Assembly: GCA_002292215.1 (NCBI GenBank)
Contig: DBBN01000058.1
Span: forward strand, 1-7,777
DNA: 7,777 nucleotides
Source of the DNA: Glaciecola sp. UBA983
GTDB lineage: Bacteria; Pseudomonadota; Gammaproteobacteria; Enterobacterales; Alteromonadaceae
Reading direction: 5' to 3'
This document shows positions 1-7,074 of this stretch, piece after piece (position 1 is the stretch's first letter; each line of letters starts with the position of its first letter). Below the pieces are notes generated by a model, which saw nothing but the letters and a program-made list of their open reading frames with translations, did not search any database and had not been told where the DNA came from. The translations under genes were made by a program, and so were the position numbers.

Positions 1-669
1 GGTGATGGCAACATGTTAGGTGCAGCCCGTGTATTAGCTCGCTTTCCAATCCATGTTGTTGGCGTTAACCGCGGTAATTTAGGTTTTTTGACCGATATTG
101 ATCCTGAAACAATTACCGAAGATCTTGACGCTATATTCGCAGGCAAAGGCATTATCGAGCAGCGTTTTTTATTAGAAGTAGATGTATTTCGCCATGAATC
201 CTTAAAATCAACCAATGTCGCCGTCAACGAAGTGGTATTACACCACGGCAAAGTTGCGCACATGATGGAATTTGAAGTTGATGTGAATGGCCGTTTTATG
301 TTTTCGCAACGCTCAGATGGCTTAATCATCGCTACACCAACAGGTTCTACAGCTTATTCATTATCCGGCGGTGGGCCAATATTAATGCCTTCATTAAACG
401 CCCTAACCTTGGTGCCAATGTTTCCACATACCCTGACCTCTCGACCTATTGTTGTAGATGCAGACAGTAAAATCAACTTGCGGGTGTCTAAAGTCAATTC
501 GGATAATCTACAGGTTTCTTGTGATAGCCACATTATGTTGAGTATATTGCCAGGAGATGAAGTGGTCATTCGCAAATCACCTAATCAACTCAACCTAGTA
601 CATCCGCCTAGTTACGACTACTTTAATGTCTTAAGCACCAAATTAAACTGGGGCAGTAAACTTTATTAA
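1..669 (+). CDS. nadK: NAD kinase, 5'-truncated by the window edge
   Basis: NAD kinase phosphorylates the 2'-hydroxyl of NAD to make NADP in the cytoplasm. The window opens inside the gene: codons 1-4 read GDGN, the end of the family's GGDGN motif that carries the catalytic/nucleotide-binding Asp. The reading frame therefore runs from base 1, and the ATG at 13 is internal. Downstream are the conserved [13 protein letters not shown] stretch, the signature [18 protein letters not shown] (plus strand about 313-366) followed by GGGPI, and SRPIVVD. The visible 222 residues end in [12 protein letters not shown], closely resembling the E. coli C-terminus. Compared with about 292 residues for the E. 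coli enzyme, roughly 70 N-terminal residues lie outside the window. recN follows after 75 bp, the same order as in E. coli. I see no terminator between the genes, so some read-through into recN is possible. Confidence 0.97.
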   Translation, partial: GDGNMLGAARVLARFPIHVVGVNRGNLGFLTDIDPETITEDLDAIFAGKGIIEQRFLLEVDVFRHESLKSTNVAVNEVVLHHGKVAHMMEFEVDVNGRFMFSQRSDGLIIATPTGSTAYSLSGGGPILMPSLNALTLVPMFPHTLTSRPIVVDADSKINLRVSKVNSDNLQVSCDSHIMLSILPGDEVVIRKSPNQLNLVHPPSYDYFNVLSTKLNWGSKLY

Positions 670-678
670 AAACTGATC

Positions 679-707
679 TTGCATGAAACCAAATTACTGT
701 ATATATT
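679..707 (+). promoter_or_regulatory. Candidate sigma-70 promoter of recN
   Basis: TTGCAT (679-684) and TATATT (702-707) are separated by 17 bp. The -10 matches the consensus at 5 of 6 positions, but the -35 matches at only 3. The -10 lies inside the first LexA-like box, which is the geometry expected for LexA repression. Transcription would start around 713-715, leaving a leader of about 30 nt before the recN ATG. The placement is inferred from hexamer matching only. Confidence 0.45.
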
Positions 708-712
708 TACAC
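697..712 (+). promoter_or_regulatory. LexA (SOS) box 1 upstream of recN
   Basis: CTGTATATATTTACAC matches the gammaproteobacterial LexA consensus CTGT-N8-ACAG except for the final base (C for G). The flanking TA on the left (695-696) also fits the 20-bp consensus, giving 17 of 20 matches overall. It overlaps the candidate -10 and lies 33 bp before the recN ATG. recN is a classic strongly SOS-inducible gene in E. coli, so both sequence and context agree. Confidence 0.82.
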
Positions 713-715
713 TTA

Positions 716-731
716 ATGTATATTTAACCAG
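716..731 (+). promoter_or_regulatory. LexA-like box 2 upstream of recN
   Basis: ATGTATATTTAACCAG matches CTGT-N8-ACAG at 6 of 8 specified positions, with A for C at position 1 and C for A at position 13. It starts 19 bp after box 1, about two helical turns, so two LexA dimers could bind the same DNA face. The E. coli recN promoter also carries multiple LexA boxes, which supports the reading. It is a weaker match than box 1 and could be chance similarity in AT-rich DNA. Confidence 0.5.
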
Positions 732-744
732 TGGTTTTATAGTT

Positions 745-2424
745 ATGATCTTGGCACTTTCTATTGAAAATTTTGCAGTCGTAAAATCAGTCCATGTTGA
801 TTTTCGTCATGGCCTCTCCGTCGTCACCGGTGAAACCGGTGCCGGTAAATCGATAGCAATAGACGGCTTAAGTTTATGTTTAGGTGCTCGAGCTGATGCT
901 AATGCCGTACGAAAAAACTGTGATAAAGCCTCTGTCATCGCAGAATTTGATATTGCTGCATTGCCACATGTGCAGCAATGGTTAAGTGAGTTAGAATTAC
1001 ATCAAGAAGAATCCCCACATGAATGTGTCATCCGCCGAGTGATATCGGCAGAGGGACGTTCTAAAGCGTTTATTAATGGTAAAACTGTTACCCTTGCTCA
1101 GCTTAAAACCTTAGGTCATTGGTTGGTGAGTATCCATGGTCAACATGCCCATCATCAATTATTAAAACCGGAAGCACAATTATCGTTACTCGATCAATTT
1201 GCACATCATCCTGAGTTGATGCAATCGGTTAAAACCAGTTTTCACGCCTACAAAAAAACCAAACATCATTATGAATGCCTTTTAGCATCACAACAACAAC
1301 GCCAAGACCGCTGTCAGTTATTAAGCTATCAAGTTGAAGAACTGGATGTGTTTGGCCTGCAAGAAGGTGAATTTGAACAATTAGAAATTGAATTCAAACG
1401 TCTATCTAACTCACAAACCTTATTAGAAGAAGCACAACTGAGCTTCTATCGCTTGTACGATAATGATGACAGTAATGCTCTTTCCTTAGTTCAAAAATGC
1501 GTCACTGAATTAGAGCATCTACAAACCCATGATGCGACTTTGCAACCCATTGTTGATATCTTAAAAGACAGTGCAATTAATATTGAAGAAGCCGCAAACG
1601 AATTACGTAACTACTGTGATGAATTAGATATTGATCCGATGCGAATGCAACAAGCAGAGCAACGCTATCAACAAGTCATGGAGTTCGCGCGCAAGCACAA
1701 TGTCATGCCTGAAGAGCTTTTTGCTACACACCAAGCCTTAGCGGCTGAGTATGCCGACTTACAACAAGATTCCGGCTCCCTTGAAGCATTAGCTAACGAA
1801 GTCGATACATGCTATCAAGCATACATGCAGTTCACACAAGCGTTAAGTTCATCAAGAACTAAAGCCGGAAAACAGCTCGCAGACAAAATTGTAGCATCCG
1901 TTGCACAAATGAACATGCAATACACCCAATTAGAATTTTCGGTCAATTATAATGCCCAAGCTCCAATCAATGAACTTGGCTTAGATGCGATTCAAATTTT
2001 AGTGACCACTAACCCTGGCCAACCCATGGATGTCATTGAACAAGTGGTCTCTGGCGGTGAATTGTCACGAATAGGCTTGGCGATCCAAGTCATCACCTCG
2101 CATTTGAATCACGTTCCGACCTTGATTTTTGATGAAGTCGATACAGGTATCAGTGGCCCAACAGCTTCAATTGTCGGCAGTCTGTTACGCAAACTCGGGG
2201 AAACGACCCAGGTTATGTGTGTAACTCACTTACCGCAAGTCGCTGCACAAGGACATCAGCAATTGTTTGTTAATAAACTAACCGATGGTTCGACCACAGA
2301 GACGACCATGCGCGCACTCGATGGAGAGCAACGCGTACGAGAGCTTGCTAGGTTGTTAGCTGGTGATACTTTGACCGATACTGCCATTGCAAACGCTCAA
2401 GACTTATTAAAAAAAGTCAGTTAA
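745..2424 (+). CDS. recN: DNA repair protein RecN (SMC-like ATPase)
   Basis: RecN is a cytoplasmic SMC-like ATPase that acts in recombinational repair of double-strand breaks. From the ATG at 745 it encodes 559 residues, against 553 for E. coli RecN, and begins MILALSIENFAVV, aligning with the E. coli N-terminus. Walker A GETGAGKS is at residues 29-36; the ABC signature SGGELSR is at 436-442; Walker B TLIFDEVDTGISG is at 459-471 with D463/E464; an H-loop-like THLPQVAAQG follows at 494-503. The roughly 400 residues between the ATPase halves are Glu/Gln/Leu-rich, consistent with the antiparallel coiled coil. An upstream in-frame TTG (679) would add 22 residues, but it overlaps the LexA boxes and has no family counterpart, so I reject it. 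The ribosome site is weak (AGTGG at 730-734). All ATPase motifs are intact, and induction by DNA damage through LexA is likely. Confidence 0.97.
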   Translation: MILALSIENFAVVKSVHVDFRHGLSVVTGETGAGKSIAIDGLSLCLGARADANAVRKNCDKASVIAEFDIAALPHVQQWLSELELHQEESPHECVIRRVISAEGRSKAFINGKTVTLAQLKTLGHWLVSIHGQHAHHQLLKPEAQLSLLDQFAHHPELMQSVKTSFHAYKKTKHHYECLLASQQQRQDRCQLLSYQVEELDVFGLQEGEFEQLEIEFKRLSNSQTLLEEAQLSFYRLYDNDDSNALSLVQKCVTELEHLQTHDATLQPIVDILKDSAINIEEAANELRNYCDELDIDPMRMQQAEQRYQQVMEFARKHNVMPEELFATHQALAAEYADLQQDSGSLEALANEVDTCYQAYMQFTQALSSSRTKAGKQLADKIVASVAQMNMQYTQLEFSVNYNAQAPINELGLDAIQILVTTNPGQPMDVIEQVVSGGELSRIGLAIQVITSHLNHVPTLIFDEVDTGISGPTASIVGSLLRKLGETTQVMCVTHLPQVAAQGHQQLFVNKLTDGSTTETTMRALDGEQRVRELARLLAGDTLTDTAIANAQDLLKKVS

Positions 2425-2438
2425 GCCTATTTTGCGTA

Positions 2439-2471
2439 AATAAACGGTAATTGAACCAATAAACGGTTGAA
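2439..2471. repeat. Short imperfect tandem repeat in the recN-bamE gap
   Basis: AATAAACGGTAATTGAA (2439-2455) is followed by AATAAACGGTTGAA (2458-2471). The units start 19 bp apart and differ mainly by a 3-nt indel. The 104-bp gap otherwise shows no convincing promoter or terminator. The repeat could be a regulator site or plain drift in AT-rich DNA; I cannot assign a function. Confidence 0.4.
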
Positions 2472-2528
2472 TGGTCATAAGCACTAATATAGCATTCAAT
2501 TGTCAAAAAAATACTAACTAGGCTTTTA

Positions 2529-2882
2529 ATGAAACTGACTCCCCTAATATTGTGTCTTGTCGCAACGATTACGTTATCTGGTTGTTCAAATTGGATTTTT
2601 AGAATTGATATACCACAAGGTAACTATCTTGATGATCGTGATGTTAAAAAATTACGCATCGAAATGACCAAAGAACAGGTACAGTTTGTTTTAGGTCAGC
2701 CAGTGATCAAAGACAGCTTCGAACCTGACACTTGGTATTACGTGTATGAAATTAAACGTGGTATGGAAGGTCGTGGTAAAGACTTACGAAAAGAATTGAT
2801 TATTACCTTTAGTGATAACAAACTCACTCAAGTAGACGGTGATTTTGAACTTGATCCAGAGTTTAATACTCCGTTAAGCTAG
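2529..2882 (+). CDS. bamE: Outer membrane assembly lipoprotein BamE (SmpA)
   Basis: BamE is a small lipoprotein of the BAM complex; it binds BamD and stabilises the machine that inserts beta-barrel proteins into the outer membrane. The 117-residue product (E. coli 113) starts with a lipoprotein signal peptide whose lipobox LSGC puts the lipidated cysteine at residue 19. Position +2 is Ser, so the Lol system should send it to the outer membrane. The mature part contains the family motif RIDIPQGNYL (residues 25-34), an MTKEQVQFVLGQP segment and TWYYVYE, all aligned with E. coli BamE. The start codon has a Shine-Dalgarno AGG at 2520-2522, 6 nt away. The gene lies 104 bp after recN, as in E. coli, and is the last plus-strand gene before a convergent operon. 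The acidic C-terminal extension (DFELDPEFNTPLS) is unremarkable. Confidence 0.96.
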   Translation: MKLTPLILCLVATITLSGCSNWIFRIDIPQGNYLDDRDVKKLRIEMTKEQVQFVLGQPVIKDSFEPDTWYYVYEIKRGMEGRGKDLRKELIITFSDNKLTQVDGDFELDPEFNTPLS

Positions 2883-2900
2883 TTCAGTGAAGTAATTATT

Positions 2901-2926
2901 GGCTATAGCACTGCTTCGCTATAGCC
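2901..2926. terminator. Hairpin between convergent bamE and rluB, probable bidirectional terminator
   Basis: GGCTATAGC (2901-2909) and GCTATAGCC (2918-2926) form a perfect 9-bp stem around an 8-nt loop. It sits 18 bp past the bamE stop and 14 bp past the rluB stop, where both operons need to end. Neither side has a solid run of T, so it may be a weak intrinsic terminator, a 3'-end-stabilising stem, or one that needs Rho. Confidence 0.65.
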
Positions 2927-2940
2927 ATATACACTTCCAA

Positions 2941-4077
2941 TTATTTATCTTGTTCGCCTTGTTGCTGACGTGTAGGCTTTTTTCTGTTTGGATTAGTGCG
3001 CTTAGGCTTAGTACCTGTCTTGACACTAGGCTTATCACTCGGTTGTGCATCACTTGTTCCTGCACGAGTTCTGCCAACATTAGGTTTACCTGGTCCTGAT
3101 TTACCTCTATTCCCTTTACCCTTGCCACTATTTGTTCCAGGACGCCCACCGTTAGGATTGCGTTCATTTGGTTTACGAGCACGTTGACCGTCACTTCCCG
3201 TTGCTTCAGTACCATCAGGATTAGGTTTATTGGGTGTGCCGGCACGCTCTTTGTGCTTTTTAACTGAACGGCGCATACGCTGCAATGTCACATGGTCAAG
3301 TTTATTATCACCAATACCCACGACGGTTTCAGTTTCAACAGGCAGCTGAACTTGTTTGCGTAATGCGTTGACATCATTCAACTCTAATTCAATCCACGCA
3401 CCTTGTGGTAAACGTTTTTGCAATGATAATGGACCGTATCTGAGGCGAATTAAGCGTGATACTTGCACCCCTTGAGATTCCCATAAACGGCGTACTTCAC
3501 GGTTACGACCTTCGGATAAAGACACGTTAAACCACGAGTTAATGCTCTCTTCTTCATTGGGGCGCGCGATGATGTCGGTAAATTTGGCAATACCATCATC
3601 TAACTCAACACCCTTTTGTAACGTTACCAATGTCTTGGCATCCACTTCACCAAATACACGTACGGCATATTCACGTTCAACTTCATGACGCGGGTGCATC
3701 AAGCGATTAGCCAGTTCACCATCATTAGTAAACAATAATAATCCTGCGGTATTTAAATCCAAGCGACCGACGGCAATCCAGCGGCCTGAATTAATATTTG
3801 GCAGACGATCAAACACGGTTAAGCGTCCCATCGGATCTGTTCGAGAACATAACTCACCTTCTGGCTTGTTATACATTAATACACGACACACAGGCGCATT
3901 TTGATCACGTTTAAGTAGATTATTATCAACACGAATTTGATCTGTCGGTTCTACTCTATCGCCCAAGGTGGCAATTGCGCCGTTGACAGAAACTCTGCCT
4001 TGTTCAATCCATGTTTCCATCTCACGACGTGAACCAACACCGTTGTTGGCTAGGACTTTTTGTAATTTATCTGACAT
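2941..4077 (-). CDS. rluB: 23S rRNA pseudouridine(2605) synthase RluB with long basic tail
   Basis: RluB isomerises uridine 2605 (E. coli numbering) of 23S rRNA to pseudouridine during 50S assembly. An S4 RNA-binding domain occupies about residues 1-60 (KLQKVLANNGVGSRRE; RVSVNGAIATLGDRV). The RsuA/RluB/RluE/RluF catalytic domain follows, with YNKPEGELCSRTDPMGR from residue 69 and the active-site GRLDLNTAGLL with catalytic Asp at residue 107. EGRNREVRRLWE and GVQVSRLIRLRYG are also present. Identity with E. coli RluB is high through about residue 275. The last 100 residues (279-378) are low-complexity, rich in Lys/Arg/Gly/Pro/Asn and without any aromatic residue; total length is 378 versus 291 in E. 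coli. The start shares one base with the scpB stop (TAATG), implying translational coupling. It is the last gene of the minus-strand operon. Confidence 0.96.
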   Translation of the reverse strand: MSDKLQKVLANNGVGSRREMETWIEQGRVSVNGAIATLGDRVEPTDQIRVDNNLLKRDQNAPVCRVLMYNKPEGELCSRTDPMGRLTVFDRLPNINSGRWIAVGRLDLNTAGLLLFTNDGELANRLMHPRHEVEREYAVRVFGEVDAKTLVTLQKGVELDDGIAKFTDIIARPNEEESINSWFNVSLSEGRNREVRRLWESQGVQVSRLIRLRYGPLSLQKRLPQGAWIELELNDVNALRKQVQLPVETETVVGIGDNKLDHVTLQRMRRSVKKHKERAGTPNKPNPDGTEATGSDGQRARKPNERNPNGGRPGTNSGKGKGNRGKSGPGKPNVGRTRAGTSDAQPSDKPSVKTGTKPKRTNPNRKKPTRQQQGEQDK

Positions 4078-4727
4078 TAATGTATTTGCTCAGTTGAAGG
4101 TAAATCAGTTTCATCTGCGGCTTGAGTGTCCACCGTTGATGAAGGGTCGGATGATGATTCATCCAACATTATTGGCTCTTGTGCTTTATCCAATGCTGAT
4201 AAAAAGTTATCGGCATCGGGTAATTGTGCAAGGGAAGCCAACCCAAAATAATCTAAAAATCCTTTTGTGGTTGCATATAATGCGGGTCTTCCTGGCACTT
4301 CTTTGTGCCCGACCACGTCAATCCAATCTCGTTCGGTCAACGTTTTAATGATATTTGAACCTACGGCGACACCACGAACTTGTTCAATTTCACCGCGGGT
4401 AATGGGTTGTCGGTAAGCGATTAACGCTAAGGTTTCTAAATACGCACGAGAATATCGAGGTGCACTTTCTTCCCATAATCTACCTAACCATTCGCTTAAG
4501 TTATCTTGGGTTTGAAAGCGATACCCACTACCTAATTCTAGCAAGTTAATCCCGCGAGGTTGGTAGTCTAACACTAATTCGTCAATCACATGCTTTATTG
4601 ATAGTTTAGATAGGTTAAAATCCATCAGCACGGTTTGTTTCAGCCGGTTAATCGAAATCGGTTTATCGGAGGCAAAAATAGCGGCCTCGATGAGTTGTTT
4701 CAGCTGCTCATGTTTAATTTTCACCAT
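4077..4727 (-). CDS. scpB: Segregation and condensation protein B (ScpB)
   Basis: ScpB is a paired winged-helix protein that dimerises and binds the centre of the kleisin ScpA, helping SMC-type complexes compact and segregate chromosomes in the nucleoid. The 216-residue product has the family core: an N-terminal EAAIFASDKPIS helix region, the hallmark RYSRAYLETLALIAYRQP (residues 91-108) continuing into ITRGEIEQVRG, and GRPALYATTKGFLDYFGL (146-163). Residues about 178-216 form an acidic, Ser/Thr-rich tail that is probably disordered. The ATG lies 1 nt after the scpA stop, with a Shine-Dalgarno AGGAG (4732-4736) inside the scpA end, and its own stop overlaps the rluB ATG by one base. The scpA-scpB pair is expected to be made in matched amounts. 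No smc or mukB gene is visible here. Confidence 0.95.
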   Translation of the reverse strand: MVKIKHEQLKQLIEAAIFASDKPISINRLKQTVLMDFNLSKLSIKHVIDELVLDYQPRGINLLELGSGYRFQTQDNLSEWLGRLWEESAPRYSRAYLETLALIAYRQPITRGEIEQVRGVAVGSNIIKTLTERDWIDVVGHKEVPGRPALYATTKGFLDYFGLASLAQLPDADNFLSALDKAQEPIMLDESSSDPSSTVDTQAADETDLPSTEQIH

Positions 4728-4728
4728 G

Positions 4729-5559
4729 CTACTCCTGCTGGGCTAAGCGGACATGTACATCGCTGTATGCTTTAACCTGAACGCATTCTAACATACCTTC
4801 TTTAACTAACTCTAATACTGCTAAAAAACTCACGACACAGCCACTGCGCCCTTCTTCAGCTGAAAACAAAGCAGTTAGTGGCATAAAGTCACTATCTCGC
4901 AGCATATTTAATATCCGTGACATCCTCTCTCTGGTGGATAATTGCTCACGTTCGATGTGATGATGCGTTAAGACAGCACTGCGTGCTACCGCTTTTTGAA
5001 ATGCCAACACCAATGCCTGCAGCGATACTTCTGGTAACAATGGCTGTGCGGCGATGTTTGGGGCTGCCACCGCTTTAGCATGAAACATATCTCGCTCTAA
5101 ACGCGGTATCGCATCTAATTGCAACGCCGCATCTTTAATAATTTCATATTCTTTTAAACGACGAATGAGCTCAGCTCGAGGATCATCTTCTTCATCAACT
5201 ATCTCTAGCTTGGGCAATAACAGTCGGGATTTAATTTCCGCTAACATCGCCGCCATTAACATGTAATCCGCGGCAAGTTCCAACTTCATATCGACCATGA
5301 CTTCGACATATTCCATATATTGCTTAGTAATATCAAACACAGGCAAATCGACGATTTCTACTTTTTGTTTGCGGATCAAATACAGCAGTAAATCTAAAGG
5401 CCCTGAAAATGTCTCTAAGATGACTTCTAGCGCATCAGGTGGAATATACAAATCAATCGGTTTTTCGACTAACGCTTTACCATTGACAAAAGCTAACGGT
5501 AGCGGTTGTTGTACCATATCTGGCAGCGAGGGTGGCCCTGATGGTGAAGAGTCACTCAT
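4729..5559 (-). CDS. scpA: Segregation and condensation protein A (ScpA, kleisin)
   Basis: ScpA is the kleisin subunit that bridges the two heads of a bacterial SMC dimer and carries ScpB. From the ATG at 5559 the protein is 276 residues. A Pro/Ser-rich leader of about 45 residues precedes the Pfam-type ScpA core: ETFSGPLDLLLYLIRKQKV (49-67), DLPVFDITKQYMEYVE (71-86) and LAADYMLMAAMLAEIKSRLL (95-114). The C-terminal part (about 200-276, LSTRERMSRILNML then a winged-helix-like segment) would bind the SMC head. An in-frame TTG at 5565 would add two residues; ATG is preferred for codon type and fit to a weak GGATTGAG upstream. The yciO stop is 15 bp upstream and scpB begins 1 nt after the stop. 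The 45-residue leader is longer than in many ScpA proteins and is probably disordered. Confidence 0.95.
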   Translation of the reverse strand: MSDSSPSGPPSLPDMVQQPLPLAFVNGKALVEKPIDLYIPPDALEVILETFSGPLDLLLYLIRKQKVEIVDLPVFDITKQYMEYVEVMVDMKLELAADYMLMAAMLAEIKSRLLLPKLEIVDEEDDPRAELIRRLKEYEIIKDAALQLDAIPRLERDMFHAKAVAAPNIAAQPLLPEVSLQALVLAFQKAVARSAVLTHHHIEREQLSTRERMSRILNMLRDSDFMPLTALFSAEEGRSGCVVSFLAVLELVKEGMLECVQVKAYSDVHVRLAQQE

Positions 5560-5574
5560 ACTCAATCCAATCGC

Positions 5575-6195
5575 TTATACAAAATGGCTAATATCGCCAG
5601 AGCCTTGACGTAAAATTTGCATCTCATCTTCCGATAAATCAATCACAGTGGTCGGTTGTTCACTCAGATAACCACCATGAATAATCAGACCAACACGACG
5701 TTCTAACTTATCCCTAATGATTTCTGGATCTGATTCAGCCACGCCTTCACCTGGCATAATTAATGTCGTGGACATAAGTGGTTCACCAAGCTCCTCTAAA
5801 AGCGCCAGTGCTATCGCATTATTTGGAACACGGATCCCAATCGTTTTACGTTTTGGATTTTGTAAACGCTTAGGCACTTCTTTGGTGGCTTTAAACACAA
5901 ACGTGTAAGGCCCAGGTGTGTTATTTTTTAATAATCGAAACGCGACATTATCAACGCGCGCATAATCTGAGAGTTCCGATACATCACGACACATCAGGGT
6001 AAAATTATGGGTTTTGTCTAGTTCTCGTATCTTACATAATTGTTCAAGCGCATTTTTGTTATCCATTTGGCAGCCAATTGAATAGCCTGAATCTGTTGGA
6101 TAAACGATGACTTCACCTTGTTTGATCAGTTCAACGGCTTGTTTGATTAGTCTTGCCTGAGGGTTATCCGGGTGGATATAGAAAAACTGACTCAT
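5575..6195 (-). CDS. yciO: YciO, TsaC/Sua5/YrdC-family protein
   Basis: YciO belongs to the dsRNA-binding/nucleotide-binding YrdC fold shared with TsaC and Sua5, which make threonylcarbamoyl-AMP for the t6A modification of tRNA. The exact role of YciO itself remains uncertain. The 206 residues equal the E. coli length and start with nearly the same sequence (MSQFFYIHPDNPQARLI). Family motifs are YPTDSGYSIGC (32-42), KIRELDKTHNFTLMC (55-69, replacing the KRP-type basic motif of TsaC), NNTPGPYTFV (91-100), TIGIRVP (118-124) and PTTVIDL (181-187). There is no C-terminal Sua5 domain. The ATG overlaps the rnm stop as ATGA, and a Shine-Dalgarno AAGGAA (6201-6206) lies inside rnm. Operon membership beside rRNA-processing genes hints at a translation-related role, but that is only inference. 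Confidence 0.95.
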   Translation of the reverse strand: MSQFFYIHPDNPQARLIKQAVELIKQGEVIVYPTDSGYSIGCQMDNKNALEQLCKIRELDKTHNFTLMCRDVSELSDYARVDNVAFRLLKNNTPGPYTFVFKATKEVPKRLQNPKRKTIGIRVPNNAIALALLEELGEPLMSTTLIMPGEGVAESDPEIIRDKLERRVGLIIHGGYLSEQPTTVIDLSEDEMQILRQGSGDISHFV

Positions 6196-7052
6196 ATCAA
6201 TTCCTTATTTAATGGCGCTATCTGGCTCCAATTACTCCATATTGGAGTCAACTCTGCGCTAATATCTAAGCGCTTTCCTAATTCAGTCCAACGGCTAGGA
6301 AAATGAAAATCAGAACCTACTACTGCTTTAAGGTTGTATTCTACCGCAAGTTTAGCCAGAAGTGCTTTTTTTGTTGATTGCATATTAGGGTGTGTCACTT
6401 CCATGCCATCCCCGCCCCATCCACTAAAATCACTTAACAACTTACGCAGCCATTTAGCTTTCATGTCATAACTGGCCGGATGCGCAATAGCCGCTACACC
6501 GCCGGCTTCGTGGATCCATTCAATTGCCGTCTTAACGTCAATCCACTTTGCATTGACATAAGCACGCTTGTCCTTACCTATATAGCGGGTAAAGGCTCCT
6601 TGAAATGAGCTGACTTCTCCGCGATCCAGTAAGACTTGCGCTATGTGTGCACGGGTTATTTGCCCTTGTCCTACGCGCTTCATCGCTTCATCAAACACGC
6701 CCTCAATACCACACTTAGCAAGTTTATCACACATTTGCTGGGCGCGATCCACACGTGTCTGCTCTTGCTCAGCTAAGCGAGCTGCTAAACTAGGATGTTG
6801 CTCGTCAAAATTAAGCCCTAATATATGAATATCAAAACCATGCCAGCGAGTAGTTATCTCAATCCCTGAGATAATTTGCAGTGGCCTTTTTTGCGTGTGT
6901 TGGTATGTTCGCGCTTCGACCAAGGCTTGAGTCGTATCATGGTCGGTAATAGCTAAGACATCTACTTGCATTTGATGCGCGCGCATGACTAATTCTTCAG
7001 GCGACAAATGCCCATCGGAATAGTGTGTGTGAGTATGTAAATCAATTTTCAT
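6192..7052 (-). CDS. rnm: PHP-domain RNase AM (YciV/TrpH family)
   Basis: This is the orthologue of E. coli YciV (also TrpH), a PHP-fold metal-dependent 5'-3' exoribonuclease (RNase AM) that trims extra 5' nucleotides from rRNA precursors. Related family members hydrolyse 3',5'-bisphosphorylated nucleotides. The 286 residues (E. coli 293) keep the metal-binding set in order: DLHTHTHYSDG with H6, H8 and D13; ITDHD with H38; GIEIT with E65; DIHILG with H76; IAHPASY with H191; and GSDFHFP with D248 and H250. It should be catalytically active. It is the first gene of the minus-strand operon, divergent from trpL-trpE, an arrangement also found in E. coli. The ribosome site is weak (TGGG before the ATG). 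The name trpH reflects position only; nothing here suggests a tryptophan-biosynthetic reaction. Confidence 0.94.
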   Translation of the reverse strand: MKIDLHTHTHYSDGHLSPEELVMRAHQMQVDVLAITDHDTTQALVEARTYQHTQKRPLQIISGIEITTRWHGFDIHILGLNFDEQHPSLAARLAEQEQTRVDRAQQMCDKLAKCGIEGVFDEAMKRVGQGQITRAHIAQVLLDRGEVSSFQGAFTRYIGKDKRAYVNAKWIDVKTAIEWIHEAGGVAAIAHPASYDMKAKWLRKLLSDFSGWGGDGMEVTHPNMQSTKKALLAKLAVEYNLKAVVGSDFHFPSRWTELGKRLDISAELTPIWSNWSQIAPLNKELI

Positions 7053-7074
7053 CGGACCCAGCTTGGCGACTTAT

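Noticed and set aside
354..575. 73-codon minus-strand frame inside nadK
   Set aside because: It is antisense to the strongly conserved NAD kinase core and has no independent support.
679..744. TTG-initiated 22-residue N-terminal extension of recN
   Set aside because: It overlaps the LexA boxes and the -10, has no ribosome site, and the ATG at 745 aligns exactly with the E. coli RecN start.
2919..3245. Open frames on both strands across the rluB tail (for example 2919-3245 minus, 2899-3099 plus and 2996-3187 plus)
   Set aside because: They are shadows created by the low-complexity rluB 3' end; the products show no recognisable domain and no ribosome site supports them.
5563..5565. TTG start for scpA two codons before the ATG
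   Set aside because: ATG at 5559 is the stronger start codon and better spaced from the weak upstream GGATTGAG; the difference is only two residues.
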